DNA from: JAPWJZ01 sp041287865
Lineage (GTDB): Bacteria; Pseudomonadota; Alphaproteobacteria; Micavibrionales; UBA2020
Assembly: GCA_041287865.1 (NCBI GenBank)
Contig: JBGGMV010000036.1
Coordinates: forward strand, 1-64,000
Direction of reading: 5' to 3'
Length of the DNA: 64,000 nucleotides
Below the pieces are notes generated by a model, which saw only the letters and a program-made list of their open reading frames with translations, was not told the origin of the DNA and ran no database searches. Positions 31,185 to 39,441 of the stretch are shown piece after piece. Position 1 is the stretch's first letter. Each line of letters opens with the position of its first letter. Made by a program: the position numbers and the translations under genes.

Positions 31185-33221
31185 TCAGAAACCAAATGGC
31201 GCTGTGACTTTCAGCGACAGGAAAACCTTGTAATTCTCGTCCTTGGTCGCGGACGGGATGGGCGGGATGACGGCCGTGTTGACCGGCCCGCCGCGCTCGT
31301 AATCGCCCGAGAGCGCCAGCGCGAAGCCCGGCGTATTGTAGGCGGGCTGGTTCAGCTGCCATGCCAGCTCGGTCGATACCACCTGCTGGTTGTCGGACGC
31401 CGTGCCGTCGTCGAAGACCGACGACCAGTGGAAGGTATGGGTGAGTTTATCGGGAATAACCGTCCATGCCGTGTCGATGCCCGCGAAGTATTGCTGCGTG
31501 GTATGCTGGATTTTATCCTTCGTCACCTGTATCTGCGCGGTGGGCGTGATGGTGAAACGGTCACTGGGCATCCAGCTGGCGGCAAGCTCGGTGAAATTGC
31601 TGCGCGTATAGTTGATGCCCGTGGCTTCGCTGTCGAATTCCGACCATGTATGGCCGAGCGAGAGGTTCCAGCGGTCATAGGCGACCGTCCAGCCCGCGTT
31701 GGCCGACCATGTGTCCTGATCGAGCCCCGGGCCGCCGAAGCCGAGCGGCGTTTCATGCCGCCATTCATGCGCATAGCTGCCGCCCGCGTTCCAGACGCTG
31801 CGGCCGAGGAAGCTGGCGGCGTCGGTATCCTTCCACAGGAAAGCGGGAGTGAGCGTCAGCTGCGCGGCGAGACCGCGGCCGCGGTCGGTGGGCAGTGCGA
31901 CGACATCGTCGGTATTGTTCTCGACGAAATAGCCTTCGGTGGTGAAGGCCAGCGTGTCCTTGGTGTATTGCGAGGTCAGCGTGACGCGGTTTTCATCAAG
32001 CGGGAGCCCAGCGTTGGTGATCGACCGGTAAAAGGTGCCGACGCGCTGGTAAAGCGCCTGCAGCAGCCATTTTTCCGCAGATCCGTCCTCGTGCGACAGG
32101 GTGGCGATGGGCGCGTATTGCAGGCGCGCGCGCCAGGCGGCTTCGCGGTTGCTCTGCACCACGACGCCCGATCCGTCCTCGTCGAAATTGGCTTCCGAGA
32201 ATTCGCCGCGGATATTCTTTTTATCGTCCAGCGACTGCGCTTCCGCCGCCACGACCCAGCCGTCGCCTTCTTCCGACGGGTTGGTGGCGGGCACGGTGCC
32301 GTCGCCCTGCTGGCGGCCTTCGCCGTCATAGAAACCCGCTTCGGCAAAGACGCGCTTGCCGTAGGTATCCGGCATGGCATAGGCGCGGGCAGTGACGCCC
32401 TGCGCGCGCTGTTCCTCGCGGGCGAAACCTGTGACATTTCCATTTCCGATGGCGCGGGCGGGGTCTTGCGCAAAGCCCGTCAGCGTCGCCCACTGGCCGA
32501 TATCGAACTGGGCCGAAGCGCCCCGGCGCATGTATTGGTCGACCAGCAGGTTCGCAACGCCGGTATCATGGTTGCCGGCACGCAGCCATGTATTCACGCT
32601 GTCGCCCTGATGCCGCATCGACAGCAGGTATTCGCCCAGCATGAAATGGTCTTCATCCGGCTGGTTGTTTTCTGATTTTGAATCGAAAAAGCCGTTGAAG
32701 GTCGCGGTTGTATCCCATGTCTGCCCGCCCGCCGCCGCATTGGCGGTCAGCGCGGCGTTGCCGCTATGCGGTTTTACTTTTTCGTCGCCGATCAGGTTGT
32801 CGGCCAGCAGGTAACGGTATTGGCCCTGGAACGTGCCCTCGACCGTCGTGCCCGCAATGCCGCCGCCGCCGACGCGGAAAACCCATGTCTGCAATCCCTT
32901 GAACGTGCCGTCGGGCAGTTTTTCGACCAGCAGCAGGCGGTGTTCGCCGGGGCTGAGACGCTGCGGCGGATCGTAGGTGACGGTCAGGCCGTTCATGGCG
33001 ACAAGGCTTGTCACGTCGTCTCCGTCGAATTGCACAAAGACGTTATTCAGGCGGTCGGGTGAAATCGCGCCGTCGCGGATGGTGAAGCTGATGTTCCCGT
33101 CGACGGCAAGCATGCCGCCGGGCGCGGGCGAGGTGAGGGCGGCGACGTCGGCGCGCGCAGGGAGAGCGCAGGCGAGGCCGGCCAGCAAAACGCCCGTAAA
33201 TAAAGCTCTTTTAGTTGACAT
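31185..33221 (-). CDS. Outer-membrane beta-barrel protein with an N-terminal Ig-like domain
   Basis: A 678-residue protein. The signal peptide ends near PARA-D (residue 23). Residues 28-125 form an Ig-like domain (SPAPGGMLAVDGNISFTIRD). From about residue 130 the sequence alternates hydrophobic and polar residues with many aromatic strand ends, as in a large barrel, and it ends in Phe (TAPFGF), the usual recognition signal for barrel assembly. No TonB box or plug domain is visible. ATG 33221 gives a proper signal peptide; the longer frame does not. It heads the operon that runs to 28931. Confidence 0.75.
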   Translation of the reverse strand: MSTKRALFTGVLLAGLACALPARADVAALTSPAPGGMLAVDGNISFTIRDGAISPDRLNNVFVQFDGDDVTSLVAMNGLTVTYDPPQRLSPGEHRLLLVEKLPDGTFKGLQTWVFRVGGGGIAGTTVEGTFQGQYRYLLADNLIGDEKVKPHSGNAALTANAAAGGQTWDTTATFNGFFDSKSENNQPDEDHFMLGEYLLSMRHQGDSVNTWLRAGNHDTGVANLLVDQYMRRGASAQFDIGQWATLTGFAQDPARAIGNGNVTGFAREEQRAQGVTARAYAMPDTYGKRVFAEAGFYDGEGRQQGDGTVPATNPSEEGDGWVVAAEAQSLDDKKNIRGEFSEANFDEDGSGVVVQSNREAAWRARLQYAPIATLSHEDGSAEKWLLQALYQRVGTFYRSITNAGLPLDENRVTLTSQYTKDTLAFTTEGYFVENNTDDVVALPTDRGRGLAAQLTLTPAFLWKDTDAASFLGRSVWNAGGSYAHEWRHETPLGFGGPGLDQDTWSANAGWTVAYDRWNLSLGHTWSEFDSEATGINYTRSNFTELAASWMPSDRFTITPTAQIQVTKDKIQHTTQQYFAGIDTAWTVIPDKLTHTFHWSSVFDDGTASDNQQVVSTELAWQLNQPAYNTPGFALALSGDYERGGPVNTAVIPPIPSATKDENYKVFLSLKVTAPFGF

Positions 33222-33365
33222 AAAATATCTGCCCCGAAGGCCCTGAAAAACTTCCCGATTATCACCATAGGCGGCCGGATTTTGGAAGACGCAAATGGGC
33301 AACAAGACTCTGAAAAAAATGGTTAAAGGTGCAATAAATTTACAGAATGTTTGGTGCTATGCAAC

Positions 33366-33394
33366 TTGCGCCAAAAGGAGCGGGGCGGTATTGT
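33366..33394 (+). promoter_or_regulatory. Candidate promoter of the Gly-rich protein gene
   Basis: TTGCGC at 33366-33371 and TATTGT at 33389-33394 are 17 bases apart, 41 bases before the ATG at 33436. The form TTGC-N-N with 17-base spacing matches the other promoters proposed in this window. Confidence 0.5.
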
Positions 33395-33435
33395 CACGCC
33401 AGCAGATTTCAGCAGTTTTTACAGGAGACGATTCA

Positions 33436-35019
33436 ATGATCCGCCAGTCCCTTTTCGCCGCAACCGCCATCGCGATTGTCATGGCGCTTTCTGTTCCCGC
33501 CGAAGCGCAGCTTTCCACCAAGTCGAAATCGACGACGGGTCTCGGCGCGAAGGTCGCGCCCTCCGCCAGCGTCGGAACGGACAACAAAATCCAGACGCAA
33601 ACCAGCACCGGCGCCACCAAGGGCATCATCGTGCAGGGCGGTCTGACGGGCAAGGCAGCCGCTCCCGCTACGCAGGGCATCATTGTGCAAGGCGGCCTGA
33701 CGGGTAAAGCGGCCAATCCCGCCAATACCGGCACGGGTCTCGGCGCGGGATCGAATTCGGGCATCCTGATCGGCAATAAACCCGCAGGCACGACGGGCAT
33801 CGTCAGCCCCCGCACGCAGGGCACGACCGGTCTTGGCCTCGGCGGCAGCACCGGCGGCGCGAGCGGTCTTGGTCGCGGCGGTCTCAACGCCAGCCAGGGC
33901 GAAGCCGGCGGCAGCAGCATGGGGGATATCCGCAGCGGCGCTGCTTCGGGCGGCATGGGCGACATTCGCGGCGGCGCGGCGTCGGGCGGCATGGGCGACA
34001 TCCGTGGCGGTCTCGGCGGCGGCAGCAACACCGGCAACGGCCAGCAGGGCGTTGGCTTGGGTCCCGACGGCCAGAACACCGGCGGCGGCGGTTCGGGCAA
34101 CGGTCAGGCAGGCGGGGGCTTCGGCCTCGGCGGCGGCCAGAACAACAATGGCGGCAACAGCAACCTCGGCCTCGGCGGCCACGGCCAGAATGGCGGTCAG
34201 GGTCAGGGCGGCAACAATAACGGCGGCAATAACAACAACGGCGGCCAGACCGGCGCGGTGAACTTCACCACCCCCGGCTCGTCGCAGGGCGGCCATGGCC
34301 AAAATACGGGTGGCCAAAGTGGCGGCAACAACAACGGCGGCGGTCAGGACGACAAGAAAAAAGAAGGCGGCTTCTTCGGCGGCCTCTTTGGCGGCGGCCA
34401 GAATTCGGGCGGACAAAACCCGGGCGGCGGCAACAATAACGGCGGCCAGCACGGCGGACAGAACAACGGCGGCGGACAAAACGTCGTGTACGGCGGCGGT
34501 CAAAATTCCGGCGGCCAGAATTCCGGTGGTCAAAGCTCGGGCGGCCAGAACTCCGGTGGCCAGCAGCCTGACAAGCCGAAAGAAAACACCGGCGGCCAAA
34601 CCTCGGGCGGCCAGAACAGCGGCGGTCAATCCGGCGGCGGCCAGTCGGGTGGCGGTCAATCGGGCGGCGGACAAGCTGCCGGCGGCGGCGAGAAGCCCCC
34701 GAAAGAGAAAGAAGGCGGCGGCGGCAAAGCTTCCAGCATGCCGCGTGAAGACGGCGTCGGCTCCGGCGGCGGCACGACCACGATCGGCCGCGGCGGCAGC
34801 AGCTCTGCCGGCGGCGGCGACGGTCGCGGCGAAGGCGGCAACACGGGCGGCGGCGGCAGCGGCGGCGGCTCGGGCGGCATCGACCTGCGCGGCGGCACTG
34901 TCGTGAACCCCGGCGAAGGCGTCGGCGGGGCAGGCGGCAACGTGCAGGGCAACTTCCGCGGCGGCGCGCAGGTCAACCCCGGCAACGGCGTCGAGACCGG
35001 CATTCCCGGCAGGCCGTAA
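33436..35019 (+). CDS. Secreted Gly/Gln/Asn-rich low-complexity protein
   Basis: A 527-residue protein starting at ATG 33436 (AGGAG SD). Residues 1-25 are a signal peptide ending PAEA-Q. Two copies of GIIVQGGLTGKA follow near residues 58-85, then SGGMGDIRGGAA repeats (around 160-190). Residues 195-420 consist almost entirely of Gly, Gln, Asn and Ser, with repeated GGQNSGGQ. The end has GG(T/A)xVNPGxGV units. The first half is likely a disordered or aggregating surface polymer. Its TAA overlaps the ATG of the Nudix gene (TAATG). Confidence 0.8.
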   Translation: MIRQSLFAATAIAIVMALSVPAEAQLSTKSKSTTGLGAKVAPSASVGTDNKIQTQTSTGATKGIIVQGGLTGKAAAPATQGIIVQGGLTGKAANPANTGTGLGAGSNSGILIGNKPAGTTGIVSPRTQGTTGLGLGGSTGGASGLGRGGLNASQGEAGGSSMGDIRSGAASGGMGDIRGGAASGGMGDIRGGLGGGSNTGNGQQGVGLGPDGQNTGGGGSGNGQAGGGFGLGGGQNNNGGNSNLGLGGHGQNGGQGQGGNNNGGNNNNGGQTGAVNFTTPGSSQGGHGQNTGGQSGGNNNGGGQDDKKKEGGFFGGLFGGGQNSGGQNPGGGNNNGGQHGGQNNGGGQNVVYGGGQNSGGQNSGGQSSGGQNSGGQQPDKPKENTGGQTSGGQNSGGQSGGGQSGGGQSGGGQAAGGGEKPPKEKEGGGGKASSMPREDGVGSGGGTTTIGRGGSSSAGGGDGRGEGGNTGGGGSGGGSGGIDLRGGTVVNPGEGVGGAGGNVQGNFRGGAQVNPGNGVETGIPGRP

Positions 35020-35648
35020 TGACCAAGCCTAAACCTGCTGAATCCGCGCAGCACGCGAAGATACTCGAGCGCAAGATGCTGTTCGACGGCTATCACAAGC
35101 TGGAGATGTTCCGCGTTCAGCCCCGTTCGCTGAAGCATGGCGGCTGGGCGGAGGAAATGCAGCGCGAGATTTTCTTCGGCAAGTCGATCGCCGTGGTGTT
35201 GCTCTACATCCCCGAAACGGATGAAATTCTGCTGAACCAGCAATTCCGCCTCGGTGCGATGATGGCGGGGGTCGAAAACCCCTTCCTGTTCGAGTGCGCG
35301 GCGGGCGCGATCGATGAAGGCGAAACGCCCGAAGATGCTGCGAGACGCGAGGCCTTCGAGGAAACCGGCTGCGAAGTGCTGGAGCTGGAGCCGATTGGAA
35401 AGTCTTATTCCAGCCCCGGCTGCATGGCCGAGGAATTCCACATGTACATCGGCCGCATCGCCAAAGCCGAAAGCGGTATTTACGGCGAGGAACACGAGGG
35501 CGAGGAAATCAAGACCCATCTGCTGTCCTATAAATCGGTGATGAAGATGCTGGACGACGGCCATTTCGCCAATATCATTCCCGCGCTGGTGCTGAACTGG
35601 TTCGCGCGCAACCACGAACGCCTGCGTGCAAAGTGGTTGAAGTCATGA
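35019..35648 (+). CDS. Nudix hydrolase, ADP-ribose or GDP-mannose pyrophosphatase type
   Basis: A 209-residue hydrolase of nucleoside-diphosphate sugars. The Nudix box is intact: GAIDEGETPEDAARREAFEETGCEV (Gly, the REAFEE helix and the following Gly). The flanking ECAAG and SYSSPGCMAEEFHMYIGRI resemble NudF/NudK-type ADP-ribose pyrophosphatases. It overlaps the Gly-rich gene at its start and the sulfurtransferase at its end. Confidence 0.88.
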   Translation: MTKPKPAESAQHAKILERKMLFDGYHKLEMFRVQPRSLKHGGWAEEMQREIFFGKSIAVVLLYIPETDEILLNQQFRLGAMMAGVENPFLFECAAGAIDEGETPEDAARREAFEETGCEVLELEPIGKSYSSPGCMAEEFHMYIGRIAKAESGIYGEEHEGEEIKTHLLSYKSVMKMLDDGHFANIIPALVLNWFARNHERLRAKWLKS

Positions 35649-36463
35649 GCGCGCTTGTTTCCGCAGAGGAGCTGAAAGCCCTCGTCCACAATCCGAAAGT
35701 GAAGCTGCTGGACGCGAGCTACAACCTGCCGCCCACCGATTTCGTGATCGGCAACGCGGTCGAATTCGATATCGACGATGTGGCCGACCCTGTCGCGACG
35801 CTGGCGCATACGCTGCCCTCGCCCAATGTGTTTGCCGAAAAAGTTTCGGCGCTGGGTATCTCCAACGACGACCGCATCATCATCTACGATCGCATGGGCA
35901 TGGCCATGGCGGCCAGCCGCGCCTGGTGGATGTTCCGCGTCTTCGGCCACGAAAATGTGCAGGTGCTGGACGGCGGCCTGCCCGCATGGCTGCTGGCCGG
36001 CGGCGAAATGCTGCCGCTGCCCGAAGTGCCGCCGGCGCCCGCCGTTTACAAGGCCGGTTTCCGCCCCGAACTGTTCCGCCGCCGCGATGAAATGGTGCGG
36101 AATTTGGAAACAAAAGAATTCACCGTGCTGGATGCGCGCGACATGCGCCGCTATACCGGCGAAGCCGCGGAAAGCCGCCCCGGCGTGGAAAGCGGCCATA
36201 TTCCGGGCTCGCTCAGCCTGCCTTACGCGACGCTGTTCGACCTCGACACCGGCCACCTGAAACAGGGCGAGGCGCTGCAGGCCGCGCTGAAATCCGCGCC
36301 CGCCGGCCCTGTCGCCATTACCTGCGGCAGCGGCGTGACGGCCTGCGTGGTCGCATTGGGATTATACGAGTTAGGGCGCAAGGATGCGGCCGTCTATGGC
36401 GGCAGCTGGACGGAATGGGGCGGCGATCCTGCGCTGCCCAAGAAACGAGGAAACGCGCCGTGA
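35645..36463 (+). CDS. sseA: 3-mercaptopyruvate/thiosulfate sulfurtransferase
   Basis: A two-domain rhodanese of 272 residues. The N-terminal inactive domain contains LLDASYNLPP, IIYDRMGMAMAASRAWWMFR and VQVLDGGLPAW. The C-terminal domain has VLDARDMRRY, GHIPGSLSLPY and the active loop TCGSGVTACV with Cys227. The loop CGSGVT is typical of mercaptopyruvate sulfurtransferases. ATG 35645 overlaps the Nudix stop by ATGA; the product transfers sulfur from cysteine metabolism, in keeping with the adjacent metC. Confidence 0.92.
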   Translation: MSALVSAEELKALVHNPKVKLLDASYNLPPTDFVIGNAVEFDIDDVADPVATLAHTLPSPNVFAEKVSALGISNDDRIIIYDRMGMAMAASRAWWMFRVFGHENVQVLDGGLPAWLLAGGEMLPLPEVPPAPAVYKAGFRPELFRRRDEMVRNLETKEFTVLDARDMRRYTGEAAESRPGVESGHIPGSLSLPYATLFDLDTGHLKQGEALQAALKSAPAGPVAITCGSGVTACVVALGLYELGRKDAAVYGGSWTEWGGDPALPKKRGNAP

Positions 36464-37614
36464 GCAAGAAAAAGAATACAATCCTGACCCATGCGGGATC
36501 GAAGCCCGACGAATACCACGGCGCGGTGAACGTGCCGCCGCACCGCATGTCGACGATTGTCTTCAACACTTACGAAGAATTCGAAAAAGTCCCCAACGTC
36601 AAATTTTCCTATGGCCGCGCGGGCACGCCGTCGTCTGCGGCCTTCGAGGAAGGTATCGCGCTGATCGAAGGCGCCTATCGCAGCGTCGCCACCTGTTCGG
36701 GTCTCTCCGCCATTCTGACGGCGCTGATCGCCTTCGCGAAGCACGGCGACCATCTGCTGCTGCCCGATAACGTTTACGGCCCGTCGCGCAAATCATCGGA
36801 AGAGGTTTTGCGCAAATTCGGCATCGACGTCGAATATTACCCGTCGATGATTGGCGCGGGGATTGAAAAACTGTTCAGGCCCAATACGCGCCTGCTGTTT
36901 ATCGAGGCCCCCGGTTCGCTGACGTTCGAGGTTCCCGATATCGGCGCGATGGTGAATGCGGCGAAAAAATCCGGCATCAAGACCGCGATCGACAACAGCT
37001 GGGGCACGCCGCTGTTCATGAAGCCGATGGATCTGGGCATCGACGTTTCGGTCATGGCCGCCACGAAATATATCGCGGGCCATTCCGACGTAATGCTGGG
37101 CGTTGTTTCCACGACCGAAGAAGCATGGCCCGCCGTGAAACGCGCCGCGCTGATGCTGGGGCTCTGCGCCGGGTCGGAAGAATTGTATCTGGCGACGCGC
37201 GGACTGCGCACGCTCCATGTCCGCCTGCCGCACCATGAACGCACCGCCATGGAAATCGCCGGATGGCTGCGCGAACAGCCGCAGGTAAAGCGCCTGTTGC
37301 ACCCCGCGTTCGACAGCTGCCCCGGCCATGAAAACTGGAAAAAATATTTCAGCGGATCGACCAGCACCTTCAGCATCATCCTGCACGAAACGCGCCGCGA
37401 CAAAATCGCCGCCATGCTGAACGGCATGGAAATCTTCCGTCTTGGATTCAGCTGGGGCGGTTTTGAATCGCTGCTCTTCCCCGAACAGCCCAAACCCATC
37501 CGCACCGCGGAAAAATGGGAAGAAACAGGTTTCTCGCTCCGCATACATTTGGGGTTGGAAGACGTCGAAGACCTGAAAGCCGACCTCGCCGCCGGCCTGA
37601 AAAGGCTCGCCTAA
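36460..37614 (+). CDS. metC: Cystathionine beta-lyase
   Basis: A PLP enzyme of the Cys/Met metabolism family, making homocysteine, pyruvate and ammonia from cystathionine. The 384-residue product has TILTHAGSKPDEYHGAVNVP, SYGRAGTPSS, the PLP lysine in AATKYIAGHSDVMLG, and SWGGFESL near the end, a MetC-type motif. It starts with GTG 36460 overlapping the sseA stop (GTGA), with a GAGG SD. It forms a three-gene unit with the Nudix and sulfurtransferase genes. Confidence 0.92.
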   Translation: MSKKKNTILTHAGSKPDEYHGAVNVPPHRMSTIVFNTYEEFEKVPNVKFSYGRAGTPSSAAFEEGIALIEGAYRSVATCSGLSAILTALIAFAKHGDHLLLPDNVYGPSRKSSEEVLRKFGIDVEYYPSMIGAGIEKLFRPNTRLLFIEAPGSLTFEVPDIGAMVNAAKKSGIKTAIDNSWGTPLFMKPMDLGIDVSVMAATKYIAGHSDVMLGVVSTTEEAWPAVKRAALMLGLCAGSEELYLATRGLRTLHVRLPHHERTAMEIAGWLREQPQVKRLLHPAFDSCPGHENWKKYFSGSTSTFSIILHETRRDKIAAMLNGMEIFRLGFSWGGFESLLFPEQPKPIRTAEKWEETGFSLRIHLGLEDVEDLKADLAAGLKRLA

Positions 37615-37779
37615 ATTCAAATGATTGGATAATTTCCGGCGATTCCCGCGCAAGCATTTGCAATGCGTAACGCATTACCTGCACTTGGTTTTTCGCGGTG
37701 TGAAAGAATGTTGCGAGAAATCCGCATCGCACTATCCCTATGCATCACCGAAACATTTTCCGAGTCTGAAAAACAGCGC

Positions 37780-37809
37780 GCGTTTCAAAGCGTTTCAGAG
37801 CGTTTCATG
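37780..37809 (+). repeat. Array 1 of the decamer GCGTTTCA-NN
   Basis: Three head-to-tail copies of exactly 10 bases: GCGTTTCAAA, GCGTTTCAGA, GCGTTTCATG. A degenerate fourth unit (GTGTCATTCA) follows. The period equals about one turn of B-DNA, so all copies would face the same side. Confidence 0.85.
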
Positions 37810-37895
37810 GTGTCATTCAGCGCACGAAAACAGGCCGAAAACGCGCATGTTTCAGAGGTGTCATCCTGCTGAAAAACTTCCCCGATCCGGCTTAT

Positions 37896-37935
37896 GCGTT
37901 TCAGAGCGTTTCAAAGCGTTTCACGCCGTTTCATT
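37896..37935 (+). repeat. Array 2 of the decamer GCGTTTCA-NN
   Basis: Four head-to-tail 10-base units: GCGTTTCAGA, GCGTTTCAAA, GCGTTTCACG, CCGTTTCATT. It has the same orientation as array 1, with 86 bases between the arrays. A lone related TGTTTCAGAG lies between them. Confidence 0.85.
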
Positions 37936-37999
37936 GACCACGGGGATCAAAATTGGGAAACTATAGATATGCTCTAAATGGGTGAGCAGTGAACCAGCT

Positions 38000-38022
38000 C
38001 CGGCCTTGAAGCCGGGGTTTTT
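38000..38022 (+). terminator. Terminator-like hairpin with T-run
   Basis: CCGGC-CTTGAA-GCCGG at 38000-38015, followed by GG and five T residues. It is about 390 bases after metC, so it may end a read-through transcript or an unannotated RNA. Confidence 0.55.
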
Positions 38023-38117
38023 CATTGGGGAAAGCTCTTCCCTATAGCCATAAGCCGGCGTTTCAAGACCCAAATGGCACTTTTTTAAAAGAAATTCGTT
38101 AGGCAATACAACACCTT

Positions 38118-38152
38118 GCGGGGTGCTTTTATTTCCGCAGGGAACACCCCGC
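38118..38152 (+). other. Long hairpin upstream of macA
   Basis: GCGGGGTG (38118-38125) pairs perfectly with CACCCCGC (38145-38152) around a 19-base loop. It lies 72 bases before the macA start and could be a leader structure, a terminator on the minus strand, or a protein-binding site. Confidence 0.5.
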
Positions 38153-38223
38153 TGGCACGTTTAATGAATATACCTATATAGCATTCCGCCGAATTCGGCC
38201 GGATGCGCAAGGAGTTACGCATT

Positions 38224-39441
38224 ATGCCAATTGAAAGCCAGGGCAATAAAAAGTCCAGGGGCACGCGGCGCTGGGTGAAGATTTTCTTCGCCCTGATGTT
38301 GCTGCTGGCGCTCGGCTTTGGCGGATACCACCTGCATAGCAAGGGCAAGGCGGGGGAAGAGAAGAAATACACCATCGCCAAGGTTGAAACCGGCGATATC
38401 GAGGAAGTCGTGACCGCGCAGGGCAAGCTGGAACCGAAGGAATACGTCGACGTGGGCGTGCAGGTATCCGGCCAGATTAAAAAGATTTTCGTCGAGCTGG
38501 GCGACGTGGTGAAAAAGGGCGACCCCATCGCCGAGATCGACCCGAAAATCTATGAATCGAAGGTGGAGGCCGACGAGGCCCGCATCAAGACGCTGGAGGC
38601 GCAGCTGGCGCAGCAGGAGGCGCAGGTGAAACTGGCCGAACTGCAATTCAACCGCAGCAAGCAATTGATCGAAAGCAAGGCCGTGAGCCGCGACGTATAC
38701 GAAAGCGCCGAAACCGCGCTGGTGGTGGCGCAGGCGGAGAAAACCGCGGTTGATGCGCAGCTGGAAGAAGCCCGCTCGACCCTCGACGGCGACAAGGCCA
38801 ATTTGGGCTATACCAAGATTTTTGCGCCCATCGACGGAACGATTGTTATCGTGGATGCCAAGGAAGGCCAGACCCTGAACGCCGCGCAATCTGCCCCGCG
38901 CGTGGTGCAGATCGCCAAGCTGGATATTTTAACGGCGCGGGCGCAGGTGGCCGAGGCCGATATCATGCGCATTACGCCGGGCGTTGAGGTGTACTTCACC
39001 ACGCTGGGCGGGCAGGGCCGCAAGTGGAAGGGCACTGTGCGTCAGGTTCTGCCCTCGCCAGAAGTGGTGAATGAAGTTGTTTTGTATAACGTTTTGCTGG
39101 ACGTCGATAACGCCGACCGCGCGCTGATGACAGGCATGAGCGCGCAGATGTTCTTCGTCATGGGCCGCGTGGACCAGAAGCCGCTGGTGCCGATTGCGGC
39201 CTTGGGCCGCCGACTAGCGAAAGACGATACGAAGGATGGCAAGGCCTACCGCGTGCTGAAAGTCGTGCGCGGCAAGAATACCGAAACGACGGTGCGCGTC
39301 GGGTTGATGAACCGCGTGATGGCCGAGGTGAAAGACGGCCTTTCATCGGGCGACGAAGTGGCGATTGAGACTTCGGGCGAAACGGATGACAAAACCAATG
39401 CCATTCCGCGCCGCATGCGCAACATGGGCGGGCGTTTGTGA
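38224..39441 (+). CDS. macA: MacA-type periplasmic adaptor subunit
   Basis: A membrane-fusion protein linking an inner-membrane ABC transporter to an outer-membrane channel. The 405-residue product has a basic N-terminus, a membrane helix (residues 14-35), a barrel-sandwich hybrid domain (GKLEPKEYVDVGVQVSGQI; FAPIDGTIVIVDAKEGQTL), a coiled-coil hairpin (residues 105-190) and a C-terminal beta-barrel. ATG 38224 is chosen for its AAGGAG SD; ATG 38203 would contain that SD. Its stop overlaps macB (TGATG). Confidence 0.93.
   Translation: MPIESQGNKKSRGTRRWVKIFFALMLLLALGFGGYHLHSKGKAGEEKKYTIAKVETGDIEEVVTAQGKLEPKEYVDVGVQVSGQIKKIFVELGDVVKKGDPIAEIDPKIYESKVEADEARIKTLEAQLAQQEAQVKLAELQFNRSKQLIESKAVSRDVYESAETALVVAQAEKTAVDAQLEEARSTLDGDKANLGYTKIFAPIDGTIVIVDAKEGQTLNAAQSAPRVVQIAKLDILTARAQVAEADIMRITPGVEVYFTTLGGQGRKWKGTVRQVLPSPEVVNEVVLYNVLLDVDNADRALMTGMSAQMFFVMGRVDQKPLVPIAALGRRLAKDDTKDGKAYRVLKVVRGKNTETTVRVGLMNRVMAEVKDGLSSGDEVAIETSGETDDKTNAIPRRMRNMGGRL

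Larger units (their letters stand above)
37615..38223. other. 609-base intergenic region with repeats and hairpins
   Basis: No convincing gene is present: the open frames here have low-quality composition and no SD. It contains a palindrome AATGCG-TAA-CGCATT (37662-37676), two arrays of a 10-bp repeat (annotated separately), a terminator-like hairpin (38000-38022) and a long hairpin (38118-38152). It must also hold the promoter of the MacAB operon. It is more AT-rich than the flanking genes. Confidence 0.8.

Noticed and set aside
31428..32675. 415-codon plus-strand open frame opposite the beta-barrel gene
   Set aside because: The minus-strand gene has a signal peptide and barrel features; the opposite frame is Arg/Gly-rich noise.
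33433..34674. Long minus-strand open frame opposite the Gly-rich secreted protein
   Set aside because: Gly/Gln/Asn codon repeats read backwards yield Ala/Val/Thr-rich frames without stops. The plus frame has a signal peptide, SD and promoter.
33436..35019. PE-PGRS-like or silk-like named family for the Gly-rich protein
   Set aside because: Only composition is similar; no N-terminal domain of such families is present.
37780..37935. CRISPR array
   Set aside because: Units are 10 bases with no spacers, and no cas gene is nearby.
37625..37966. Open frames of 69-113 codons in the metC-macA gap
   Set aside because: They run through the decamer arrays, have no SD, and their products are repeats of the translated GCGTTTCA unit.
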